A DNA stretch of 28,085 nt, taken from assembly GCA_005888755.1 (NCBI GenBank), contig VBBQ01000038.1:1-28085 (forward strand), in the 5' to 3' direction. The DNA is from Candidatus Bathyarchaeota archaeon. Lineage in GTDB: Archaea; Thermoproteota; Bathyarchaeia; 40CM-2-53-6. Of the stretch, positions 21,691 to 28,085 are shown piece after piece; position 1 is the stretch's first letter; every line of letters starts with the position of its first letter. The notes below the pieces were generated by a model. The model did not search any database, was not told where the DNA came from, and saw nothing but the letters and a program-made list of their open reading frames with translations. Both the position numbers and the translations under genes were made by a program.

Positions 21691-22833
21691 CTAAGCTTGT
21701 GTTGCCGGGGTTGACGCGTAGCCTGGCGCGAGTCCGGCTCCTCTCGGCTTTCTTCGGAGAAAGAGGAAGGCAACCAGAGCTGCGACGACCGCGGCAATGC
21801 CAACTCCTCCGTAGAGGAGAGGCCCCGATAGGGTGCTTGCGGGTTGAGTCGGTACCGGGCCGGGGTTCACAGTAACGGCGATTGACGTGCTATGCTTTGA
21901 GTATCCTCCATTGCCCTCGACTATGATAGTATACGTTCCCGGGGAACCCCTGCACGAGAGTGTCGACGTATCCGGGCCTCCCATCGTGAGACTGTTTGGA
22001 GAAACCGAACAAGAGACTCCGCTGGTGGGTGGGGTAGCTGATAGACTGACGGTTGCAGAGAAACCGTAAAGCCGGTGGAGGGTTATCGTTGAATTGGCAG
22101 GAGTATTTCCTGTAGCATTGACCGTGGTGGGATCTGCGCTGAGGTCAAAATCGGGCAAGTGAGCGGTCCCCCAGACATTATTGTCGACCATTCCTATCGC
22201 AAAATCCAATTCTAGGACTCCGGTCACATTGGTTCTAAGGGAGGAGTTGATCTCGATGAGAAAGCCAGAGGATTGGTCAAACGCAAAATTGAACGATTGC
22301 AAATACCCGACTCCCATGTAGGAGCCTGGAACGGTATAATTGAGCAGGTTTACGTTTCTCAGAGAGCCCACGACCATCTCGCTTATCGTCTTGTTAAGGG
22401 TCGGAGCTGAGAGAGTATTCCAGATCTGGTCATGAGCAGCGAGCCCCCCCGCGAGTACGAAATAGTCGTTGGCGCCAAGAGAGAAAGCAGTAATGTTAGA
22501 CGCACCCGTCGCGACATTCACAAGTCCCCCTACATGTCCGCCGGTCCCGTTCTTGAATACCGAGATGAGTTGTAGACTCACTGACGGGCTAGAGATTCCA
22601 ACTACCTGAATCGCGGCGTAGATAGTATCGTTCAGGCTATTCTCGAAGGACTGACAAAGCTGGGGGAACGCGGACTGGCAAGAATACTTGAGAATCTTGT
22701 ACTGGGCAAACTGCCCGGGTGTAACCGCGGGAACATATGGAAAGACCGCACGAGTAGAAAGTAATAGCGAAGAGAGAACTAAGGCAACCAGTGTGATGCA
22801 GAATACGACATTCGATAAATCAGATCTGCGCAC
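21691..22833 (-). CDS. Large surface protein with signal peptide, Ig-like domain and C-terminal anchor
   Basis: This 380-residue protein has a signal peptide at residues 8-29. Extracellular beta-rich regions follow, with Asn/Thr content suggesting glycosylation. An Ig-like domain sits at about 235-325 (ANSTITLHRLYGFSATVSLS, then TPPTSGVSCSVSP and SCRGSPGTYTIIVEGNGGYS), a pattern common in archaeal cell-surface proteins. After a Pro/Ser stalk, a membrane helix (about 340-362, YGGVGIAAVVAALVAFLFL) is followed by RRKPRG, giving type I topology. The start is GTG 22833. The N-terminal domain (residues 30-230) is unrecognised; its paired Cys and low charge fit an extracellular position. Confidence 0.7.
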   Translation of the reverse strand: MRRSDLSNVVFCITLVALVLSSLLLSTRAVFPYVPAVTPGQFAQYKILKYSCQSAFPQLCQSFENSLNDTIYAAIQVVGISSPSVSLQLISVFKNGTGGHVGGLVNVATGASNITAFSLGANDYFVLAGGLAAHDQIWNTLSAPTLNKTISEMVVGSLRNVNLLNYTVPGSYMGVGYLQSFNFAFDQSSGFLIEINSSLRTNVTGVLELDFAIGMVDNNVWGTAHLPDFDLSADPTTVNATGNTPANSTITLHRLYGFSATVSLSATPPTSGVSCSVSPNSLTMGGPDTSTLSCRGSPGTYTIIVEGNGGYSKHSTSIAVTVNPGPVPTQPASTLSGPLLYGGVGIAAVVAALVAFLFLRRKPRGAGLAPGYASTPATQA

Positions 22834-22884
22834 GAGGTTCAGGGAAGAGTAAAGGATTTCGCGTATTTAGACAGTACGCAAGAT

Positions 22885-23118
22885 CTAGCTGTCTGGTTGG
22901 TCTAGTTCTGCTTCTTCAGCTTCTTCTTCGAGCATCGAGAACACATCGTCCACTATCTCAAAGAGCAATCGTGTTTCTTCATAGTCTTCTGGCAGAGCTG
23001 GGGGGCTAACCTCGACTCGCCCATCCTTGTTCAGTATGAATCTGGTCTTGAGTGTTGATTCGGCGAGCTTCTTGTTAGCTCTCTCCCACCAAGTGCCCGA
23101 TTTCTCATCTGCGTTCAA
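22885..23118 (-). CDS. Small acidic protein of unknown function
   Basis: This 77-residue protein has a basic, Trp-containing first third (WWERANKKLAESTLKTRF), a middle strand ILNKDGRVEVSP, and a strongly acidic C-terminal helix (FSMLEEEAEEAELDQPDS). No family recognised and no signal or membrane segment. The start is TTG 23118, with a poly-U-type tract upstream closing the GNAT gene, so it has its own transcript. Coding status rests on regular frame and composition. Confidence 0.45.
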   Translation of the reverse strand: MNADEKSGTWWERANKKLAESTLKTRFILNKDGRVEVSPPALPEDYEETRLLFEIVDDVFSMLEEEAEEAELDQPDS

Positions 23119-23160
23119 ACTGTAAACACTTCAGTGAGGGCGGTGTTGATTGACGGTAAG

Positions 23161-23165
23161 AAAAA
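23161..23165 (-). terminator. U5 tract after the GNAT gene
   Basis: Five T on the minus strand, 35 bases after the stop codon at 23200 and before the start of the next minus-strand gene at 23118. Weak alone, but in a suitable place. Confidence 0.3.
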
Positions 23166-23199
23166 GGTTTGGCGATAGAGACGTGGCGGATTTCTGAGA

Positions 23200-23802
23200 C
23201 TATGATCGGGCAAAGCTCTCAATTCTTGCCTCAAGACCCTTCTTGACCCCGGGCCATTCCTCGGATATTATCGAGTAAAGCATCGAATCCCGGATCGAAC
23301 CATCAGCTCGTATCCCGTGGTTACGCAGCCTTCCCTCAAACTTGGCCCCAAGCTTCAAGATCGCCCGCTGCGAATGAACATTCTTGACATCAGTTCCCAG
23401 CTGCACCCGAATCGCACCCCAATCCTCGAAGGCATGTTTCAAGAGAAGATACTTGCATTCCGGATTCACAACCGTTCCCTGAACATCAAGCGAGTACCAA
23501 GTCGAACCGATCTCCGCGATCTTCCGCTTGGGAGCGACCTCAAGATAGGATGTACTACCGACAATTCTATTCCTCGCTTTAAGGAAGACAGTGTACCCGT
23601 ACTCCGCCTTCCTCTCCTCTCCGCTCAACCTCTCCGCTATCCGTCGATCAACTTCCTCCTTCGAACGCAACGCTCCCAGCATCCACCCCCAGTCCATTTC
23701 CCGGGCAACATCCCACAGAGTGGCCGCGTGATTTGCTCGAAGAGGCTCCAGCCTCACGAATCTTCCATCAAGAGCGATTGGCCCGAGATCGCTGGTACTC
23801 AA
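23200..23802 (-). CDS. GNAT acetyltransferase, RimJ/RimL-like
   Basis: This 200-residue protein has the GNAT fold: an opening VRLEPLRANHAATLWD strand-helix (about residues 15-30), strands YTVFLKARNRIVGSTSYLEV (about 69-88) and AEIGSTWYSLDVQGTVVNPE (about 95-114) and the late element VQLGTDVKNVHSQRAILKLG then AKFEG (about 134-158), which matches the N-x-x-S-x-x-x-x-x-K-L-G-x-x-x-E-G of N-terminal acetyltransferases. The acetyl-CoA loop is less distinct than in most members. It would transfer acetyl groups to a protein or small-molecule amine. The start is ATG 23802. It is on the same strand as the ABM gene upstream. Confidence 0.88.
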   Translation of the reverse strand: MSTSDLGPIALDGRFVRLEPLRANHAATLWDVAREMDWGWMLGALRSKEEVDRRIAERLSGEERKAEYGYTVFLKARNRIVGSTSYLEVAPKRKIAEIGSTWYSLDVQGTVVNPECKYLLLKHAFEDWGAIRVQLGTDVKNVHSQRAILKLGAKFEGRLRNHGIRADGSIRDSMLYSIISEEWPGVKKGLEARIESFARS

Positions 23803-23860
23803 GAGAACCAGATTCGATCAGTCCAAAGTGAGCTAGAACCAAGCAGATGCTGTGTGCGCA

Positions 23861-24181
23861 TCAGGTGGAGGTTGCCATTGTTGGGCTTTCTGCGATGATC
23901 TCGTGAAGCTCAAGCTTGCTCGGGGCGGTGAACGCTTCCTTCGGCGGCGTATTCGCGTGTGCTTCCATGAACGCCTGGCTCTCGGTCCGCTTATCGAAAT
24001 CCTCTTTCGATCTCCAGTAAGTCATGACAACATAGTGATCGCCCTTCATCGGCCGCAGGACTTCAGTCTTGATGAATCCTGGAGACTGTGCAATGTGCCA
24101 TTTTCGTTCCTTCCATCTCTTCTCGAAATTCTCTTCCCAGCCCTTCGCGACCGATATTCTGTTCGAGACGACCAAGACCAT
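23861..24181 (-). CDS. Antibiotic biosynthesis monooxygenase (ABM)/heme-degrading-like protein
   Basis: This 106-residue protein from ATG 24181 is a ferredoxin-like ABM domain: VLVVSNRISVAKGWEENFEK, a helix ERKWHIAQSPGFIKTEVLRP, then HYVVMTYWRSKEDFDKRTES and AHANTPPKEAF. This is the ABM/HmoA-type layout, with the W-x-S-x-x-D-F motif and a His in a likely heme-binding position. Members include small monooxygenases and heme-degrading enzymes; which applies here cannot be said. ATG 24181 is chosen over TTG 24190 because a TATA box at 24205-24212 predicts transcription starting almost at the ATG, giving a leaderless mRNA. Confidence 0.85.
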   Translation of the reverse strand: MVLVVSNRISVAKGWEENFEKRWKERKWHIAQSPGFIKTEVLRPMKGDHYVVMTYWRSKEDFDKRTESQAFMEAHANTPPKEAFTAPSKLELHEIIAESPTMATST

Positions 24182-24204
24182 GGGGAGCAATGACAGTCGG
24201 TTTG

Positions 24205-24212
24205 TATTTTAG
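24205..24212 (-). promoter_or_regulatory. TATA box of the ABM gene
   Basis: On the minus strand CTAAAATA, centred about 26 bases upstream of ATG 24181. Distance and sequence fit an archaeal TATA box with leaderless transcription. Confidence 0.5.
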
Positions 24213-24350
24213 CAATACGGGCTAGATTTCTCTCTATCTCGCCTTCTTAGCAGCCAACGGCGAGAGACCGAGACTGAAGGCAACGAGAACGGTCCAGAAG
24301 CGCCCGAGCGGCGGACAGGCTTAAGCGTAGACGCTCTGGCAAAAATTTGC

Positions 24351-24842
24351 ATGACGGCCGTTACATCGATCAAAGGGTATGGAAGATATGGGTGGGCCAT
24401 CTTCTTCGTCTTTTGGGCTCTCCACCTGGTCTTGTCTGCTCGCGACCTTCTGCCCAGTCTGCAAGATGTATGCCTCGCGTGCGCTTCAGGCGCGCAAACC
24501 CCGATACAGGCCGTAACCGGTATGACTTGGAGCCAGCTGTTGTCCTCGAATCCCAAGTTCGCCAGTTTCCTAGCTTCCACTCTAGTCGATGACGGTATTT
24601 CCGGCGTTGGTCTCGCAGTCTTCGGAATGGTCGTTTCCCTGACCGGTTACAGGAGGGGCGAGAAATGGGCAAGGTACGTTTCGTGGTCTATGCCGATTGG
24701 AATACTAGCCGCCCAGCTCAACGTATACGCACTCACGAGGTCAGTCATGGTGATCTATCTCGCTGCAGTGTTCACCATCGTGTCCGTTCTAGCGCTTCTT
24801 CTTCCATACAGGCAATTCTTCCCGAGAAAGCCACCCAGTTAA
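24351..24842 (+). CDS. Four-helix membrane protein of unknown function
   Basis: This 163-residue protein has membrane helices at about residues 13-33, 77-98, 106-124 and 131-152. A loop with two Cys (DVCLACASG, about 39-47) lies between the first and second helix, probably facing outside. The last residues are basic (RQFFPRKPPS). No family recognised. The start is ATG 24351. Its stop codon overlaps the 3' end of the TMEM175-like gene on the opposite strand by four bases. Confidence 0.55.
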   Translation: MTAVTSIKGYGRYGWAIFFVFWALHLVLSARDLLPSLQDVCLACASGAQTPIQAVTGMTWSQLLSSNPKFASFLASTLVDDGISGVGLAVFGMVVSLTGYRRGEKWARYVSWSMPIGILAAQLNVYALTRSVMVIYLAAVFTIVSVLALLLPYRQFFPRKPPS

Positions 24843-25408
24843 TCGTGGCTGCGACTCCGTCTCGGGACCCGATTGGAGTAGAGAGTTCTGATGCGTTGGA
24901 CGAAGAACGTCGCGGCCCAGAGGTAGTACCGGAGGCTTGTACCGCTTACCTCGGTCCAGAACAAAGGGAGAACTGATACGAAGAAGATCGCTGTGATAAT
25001 TATCTCAGCGTTCCTTATCTGCCGATAGTTCCTGAGGAGATCGGGTGCTAACAGCTTCTTCTCCTCTATCGTTAGAAAATGGGTGAACGCTGCGAGTATG
25101 GCCCAGATCCCGCCTATGTCCAGAGCGTAAGCGGTTGATGCAATGTCCTGTGGAAGGGGAGCAACGATGTTGAAGCCGAAGGAGATCTGGTTGAACAGGT
25201 ATGGTTCGATTGCAACGAGGAAGAGCATCGCTGTATTGAGAGCACGGGTCCTGCCTATCTCAACAGGCAGCACCGACATGACTTCTGTATAGCGGAACCA
25301 GACGAGGATCAGGATTAGGAAGCTGAAGCCGAACGTCGCAATGCTCCCGAATAGTATCGATGTGTCGGTCGGTTTGCTCGTGATCAGATTCAACGCGCCT
25401 CTTGACAA
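24839..25408 (-). CDS. TMEM175 (DUF1211)-like potassium-channel-type membrane protein, 5' end probably displaced
   Basis: The product is 189 residues as read, with five hydrophobic helices. The order is SFLILILVWFRYTEVMSVLP, LNTAMLFLVAIEPYLFNQI, GGIWAILAAFTHFLTIEEKK, then AEIIITAIFFVSVLPLFWTE. This matches archaeal TMEM175/DUF1211 relatives, which form potassium channels. In that family the first helix carries S-D-L-I-F-G-L-A-L-S. Here LSDLIFGLALSRGA is present but starts upstream of TTG 25408 in the same frame, and its N-terminus (KTRLSVLG) is in another frame from ATG 25523; one surplus base near 25450 would join them. The assigned start at 25408 therefore cuts the first helix. It follows the TPR gene. 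Confidence 0.65.
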   Translation of the reverse strand: MSRGALNLITSKPTDTSILFGSIATFGFSFLILILVWFRYTEVMSVLPVEIGRTRALNTAMLFLVAIEPYLFNQISFGFNIVAPLPQDIASTAYALDIGGIWAILAAFTHFLTIEEKKLLAPDLLRNYRQIRNAEIIITAIFFVSVLPLFWTEVSGTSLRYYLWAATFFVQRIRTLYSNRVPRRSRSHD

Positions 25409-25471
25409 GGCGAGGCCGAAGATCAGATCTGACAGTGACTGATCCGTGGCCGAGGACGCTGAGCCGCGTCT

Positions 25472-26458
25472 TCAGGTCGGCCTTTGGTCTCGGGCACTTT
25501 TTTCCAACTTCCCGCGAAGCCATTCTATCTCGAACTGGTCGTCTGGACCCGCGTTCATCTTGGCATCTTTGAGGATTGATTCAGCACGGTGTAGAAGCAT
25601 TCGGGATCTGGCGTGGTCGCTATGAGCGAACTTGACCATAGCCTGGAAGAGCTTGGCCATCGCGGCACGGTATGGATCCTTCGCTGACTCAAGTTTCTCG
25701 CTCTCAGCAAAATAGCGCTCAGCTGCATCGACGTTCCCTCTGTGAATCTCGACAAGGCCCAGATTTTGCAGCTCTGCCCTCACCATTCCTTGGTCGTTGA
25801 TCTTTCGATTGAGGTCGAGGCTCTGCTCGAACAAGGCCGCTGCGTGATCGTAGTCACCCGTCATTCGGGTCGCCTGGGCATGAAGGAACAAAGGTGCTTG
25901 TCCCGTCGCCGGCTCGAGACTGCGTGCGAACTCTCTAGATTTGACGGCCAGGGTGAGGGATTGGGCATAGTTGCCATCTTCGAATGCTACTCTGCTGAGC
26001 GCAAGGTATCCAAGTGTCAACGCTTCTGGATCACTGACCGCGAGTGCTGCGTCTAGGGCCGCTTGGCTCCTTTGCCGTGATTCCTCAAGTTTCCCCTGCC
26101 TGAAAGCCAAGAGAGCGTCACCGTATAGCGCAAGTGATCTGGCTCGTGACACTTTCTTTTTCCCCTTGTCTAGCACGGCGCCTAGAAACGCTCGTCCACC
26201 GTCGAGGTCTCGCGCTACCACCCAGAGCCGCCAGGCGTTTGAAGCGATCTCAACCGCGCCCGTCTCGTCTCCGTTCTCCAATAAGACACGTGCTGCGTTC
26301 GCATAGGATTCTCGCTCCTCGACAGCTTGCTCAACCCGCTGGGGTGTGGCGTGGCCTTTGATGATCGGAGTTCCTTGAGAAGAAGGGAACGCCCAGTGCA
26401 GTTCGCGTGATCCGGCGAGCAGTTGTCTTGCTTTCTCGTCAGTCATTTCTTGAAGCAT
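25472..26458 (-). CDS. Tetratricopeptide-repeat protein, AfsR/MalT-like
   Basis: This 328-residue, all-helical protein has about six to seven TPR units between residues 45 and 310. Examples are ARVLLENGDETGAVEIASNA, WRLWVVARDLDGGRAFLGAV, YGDALLAFRQGKLEESRQRS, HAQATRMTGDYDHAAALFEQ and LGLVEIHRGNVDAAERYFAE. The W-x-x-x-R-D-x-x-x-G-R-x-x-L phrase is characteristic of the TPR domains in AfsR/MalT-type regulators, but no ATPase or DNA-binding domain is present, so the protein acts as a scaffold or sensor at most. The start is ATG 26458. The next gene downstream (TMEM175-like) lies in the same direction and may be co-transcribed. Confidence 0.78.
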   Translation of the reverse strand: MLQEMTDEKARQLLAGSRELHWAFPSSQGTPIIKGHATPQRVEQAVEERESYANAARVLLENGDETGAVEIASNAWRLWVVARDLDGGRAFLGAVLDKGKKKVSRARSLALYGDALLAFRQGKLEESRQRSQAALDAALAVSDPEALTLGYLALSRVAFEDGNYAQSLTLAVKSREFARSLEPATGQAPLFLHAQATRMTGDYDHAAALFEQSLDLNRKINDQGMVRAELQNLGLVEIHRGNVDAAERYFAESEKLESAKDPYRAAMAKLFQAMVKFAHSDHARSRMLLHRAESILKDAKMNAGPDDQFEIEWLRGKLEKSARDQRPT

Positions 26459-26498
26459 GTTGGCAGCTCCTATTGCGCGCCATAGTTGTTTGACTATC

Positions 26499-27104
26499 TT
26501 AGGCTTCTACTGAAACGTTGGCGATGCTGGACGAGAATTGTGATCTTAGGACGCCGTCGAGTTTGTCCGCCCACTGTCGCATGTATGTTCTCTCCAGCCT
26601 CTGAACCATGCCCTCCTCAACATACCGAGCCAAGCTCCTCTGCTGGAACTTCACGTGCAAGACCTCGTGGATGAGAGTAGAAATCGCGGCCGTGGCTATT
26701 TCCCCGATAAGCTTCCTCTGCCCAAGAGATAGTAGGCTGAGAGAATTTGCAAAGAGTTCTGATCCTTCTCTTCGAGTCCGGTCCTTGCTGATCCTTAACG
26801 GGTATAGGCTGATTTGCGCGAGAGTGTGACTGTAGCTTCCGTATAGTATTCTGGAAGGTTGTCGTCTCAATTGTTTTGCGGGGAAGATCATAACACGCAA
26901 GTCAATTGATCGATCTGAACGAATCCCTTCGGCGGCAACAAGCGCGCTTAACAGTTCTCTAATCTCCCCTGAAAGAATCAGTTTCAAGATGAAATTGGCA
27001 TAGCTGAGAAAGAACGCTCGTTCGTAACGTGGAAATTTTGTGAGTACATATTCCGGAGGCTTGGCTAGCCGTGCTCTTATCCGGATTTGAGAAACAGAAC
27101 TCAT
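26499..27104 (-). CDS. Unrecognised protein with an HExxH zinc-peptidase motif
   Basis: This 201-residue protein has ISTLIHEVLHVKFQ at about residues 144-157, an H-E-x-x-H preceded by small and hydrophobic residues as in zincin peptidases. It is followed 12 residues later by EEGMVQRLE, where one Glu could be the third zinc ligand. The N-terminal 140 residues are helical and basic; no signal peptide is seen. Together with its neighbours (TPR and ArsC genes on the same strand) it gives no clear pathway. The start is ATG 27104. I do not recognise the family; a regulatory or toxin-associated peptidase is only a guess. Confidence 0.6.
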   Translation of the reverse strand: MSSVSQIRIRARLAKPPEYVLTKFPRYERAFFLSYANFILKLILSGEIRELLSALVAAEGIRSDRSIDLRVMIFPAKQLRRQPSRILYGSYSHTLAQISLYPLRISKDRTRREGSELFANSLSLLSLGQRKLIGEIATAAISTLIHEVLHVKFQQRSLARYVEEGMVQRLERTYMRQWADKLDGVLRSQFSSSIANVSVEA

Positions 27105-27180
27105 ACTCTTCTATTCTCGGTCAAAGGGTCTCTGAAATATCTAATGCTGAAAGTAATGGTCCAAGATAGCCAGTTCTAGA

Positions 27181-27585
27181 TTATTCTGCCTTGGCAATTT
27201 CTCGAACTCTTTTCTCAATCTCGTCCCTGATCTTCCGGACCTCCTCAATCGATCTGCCCTTTGGATCGTCCAAGTTCCAGTCTACCAGCTTCTTTTGCAT
27301 CGCCGCCAGCATTGGTCTCGGACACGCTTCCTCGACTGAGCAGCCCATTGTAATTACTAATCGTGCATGGTTGATCATATCTGAAGTCAGCATCTTCGGT
27401 GATTTCCGGGAGAGGTCTATTTCCCGCTCTCGCATCGCCTCGACCACGACCGGGTTAACGAGGCTGGAAGGAACGGTCCCCGCACTCGAAGCTCTCAGCC
27501 CAAATTTCTCAGCAAACGCCTGGGCCATCTGGCTACGCCCAGCATTCTCGACGCAGACAAACAGAATCTCTCCTTGTATGGGCAT
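27181..27585 (-). CDS. arsC: Arsenate reductase, thioredoxin-coupled low-molecular-weight phosphatase type
   Basis: The product is 134 residues. The phosphate-binding loop CVENAGRS has catalytic C11 and R17 (C-x5-R). TMGCSVEEACP carries C82 and C88, the pair used for disulfide relay in thioredoxin-coupled ArsC, and WNLDDP provides the general acid Asp. It reduces arsenate to arsenite for export. No arsenite exporter or ArsR gene is in the window. The start is ATG 27585, and length is standard. The alternative, a protein-tyrosine phosphatase, is less likely because both relay cysteines are present. The gene is on the same strand as the HExxH gene, 76 bases apart. Confidence 0.9.
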   Translation of the reverse strand: MPIQGEILFVCVENAGRSQMAQAFAEKFGLRASSAGTVPSSLVNPVVVEAMREREIDLSRKSPKMLTSDMINHARLVITMGCSVEEACPRPMLAAMQKKLVDWNLDDPKGRSIEEVRKIRDEIEKRVREIAKAE

Positions 27586-27692
27586 TCTCGTTCACTGTAA
27601 GTTACGGGTCACGGTCAACGGATGCTAAAAAGCGCCACACCATTTAGCGTAAGATTTAGAGGAGCCTCAGCGCGTTAGGAAGATGACAGCTA

Positions 27693-27878
27693 ATGGGAAA
27701 CGCTCCGATGAAGAAGACCCCCTTCAAGTCCACCCACCAATCTCGAAAGGTAACTTGTGAAAAGTGTGGAGAAACCTTTGACCGGTTCTTCTACGAGAAG
27801 ATTCACAAAGACGTCTGCAGCGGGAAGGGAGCCTCATCGCTGACACCGCCAACGAGATGGGTCCGCGGTAAACCCTAA
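27693..27878 (+). CDS. Small C2HC zinc-finger protein
   Basis: This 61-residue protein contains TCEKCGETFDRFFYEKIHKD then VC, with C22, C25, H39 and C43 forming a likely single zinc finger (residues approximate). Basic residues before it and a Pro/Lys-rich tail after it suggest nucleic-acid binding. The start is ATG 27693; ATG 27708 is an alternative. It is divergent from the arsC gene. Function is unknown; such tiny zinc fingers are frequent in archaea. Confidence 0.55.
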   Translation: MGNAPMKKTPFKSTHQSRKVTCEKCGETFDRFFYEKIHKDVCSGKGASSLTPPTRWVRGKP

Positions 27879-28085
27879 GACCAGCCCCAGAATCACGGCT
27901 AACGCCCATTTTCAGCCCTGATCACGTATCCAAGCCCACGATTTCTAGACACGCGATTTCCCGCGCTGATCCCAAGGGGAAAACACGGGGGATTGAAAGA
28001 GACGAGACAAGCCCATAACACGCCCTTCTCAAAGAGACAATCGCAAAATCTGGTTCAGACAGGAAACGGGTCGGGAAGAAATTGA

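Noticed and set aside
21273-21803. 176-codon minus-strand frame
   Set aside because: It overlaps both the 21290-21577 membrane gene and the 3' end of the surface-protein gene in a different frame, with low-complexity Ser/Arg/Trp content.
25260-25523. 87-codon minus-strand frame as an independent gene
   Set aside because: Only its first part (KTRLSVLG) makes sense, as the displaced N-terminus of the TMEM175-like protein; the rest is antisense-like filler.
1-28085. CRISPR arrays, insertion sequences, rRNA genes, replication origin
   Set aside because: No regularly spaced repeats, transposase-like products, rRNA-like sequence or clustered origin-type repeats were seen on reading either strand.

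Overview
The window looks like a chromosomal stretch from an archaeon of the TACK group, perhaps a Thaumarchaeota/Nitrososphaeria- or Bathyarchaeia-like lineage; the lineage is an inference. The support is as follows. Several genes have TATA-like boxes about 25 bp ahead of a near-leaderless start, and TTG and GTG starts are frequent. There is a small protein beginning MGRTIPS, of a type I associate with archaea, a Ta0938-like Cys protein, a FUN14-like protein and an eL22-like protein. AbrB/PIN and MNT/HEPN toxin-antitoxin modules are present. No rRNA, convincing tRNA, CRISPR array or insertion sequence was seen.

Layout. 1-3040: a short-chain dehydrogenase 3' end, an isoprenylcysteine-methyltransferase-like membrane enzyme, and a large secreted Asp-box (BNR) protein on the minus strand. 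3041-6290: a conserved archaeal small protein, a DUF885 zinc-peptidase-like protein, a winged-helix-like protein and an orphan nucleotidyltransferase. 6328-7391: a surface protein and an unknown protein. 7497-8901: a compact plus-strand operon with a small Cys protein, a zinc-finger/heme-oxygenase-like protein and a Ta0938-like Cys protein. 8950-9975: an MNT-HEPN pair whose HEPN partner is broken, with an operator-like set of half-sites at its promoter. 10080-16260: an accessory region with a FUN14-like protein, surface proteins, a VapBC pair, three copies (two clearly damaged) of a DUF559-like nuclease-fold family, a NERD-domain membrane protein and a tRNA-binding-domain protein. 16823-17663: a second AbrB/PIN pair with an 18-bp palindromic operator. 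17672-21267: an M48-like membrane protein, the eL22-like protein, a membrane protein and an S9 peptidase. 21290-28085: membrane and surface proteins, a GNAT acetyltransferase, an ABM monooxygenase, a TMEM175-like channel, a TPR protein, an HExxH protein, an ArsC-type arsenate reductase and a small zinc-finger protein. Nothing recognisable lies in 27879-28085.

The most striking general feature is a series of single-base frame breaks, mostly in short G/C runs, each of which separates a recognisable domain start from its end. They occur near positions 45, 9315, 10380, 11049-11056, 12116, 16086, 16395 and 25450. Either the assembly has uncorrected homopolymer indels or this is a region of active gene decay. 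Several genes should be read as 'probably intact apart from one indel'.

The best candidates for new biology are the 7497-8901 operon, the eL22-like protein at 18364-18774, and the cluster of paired and broken toxin-like and nuclease-like genes between 8950 and 17663.
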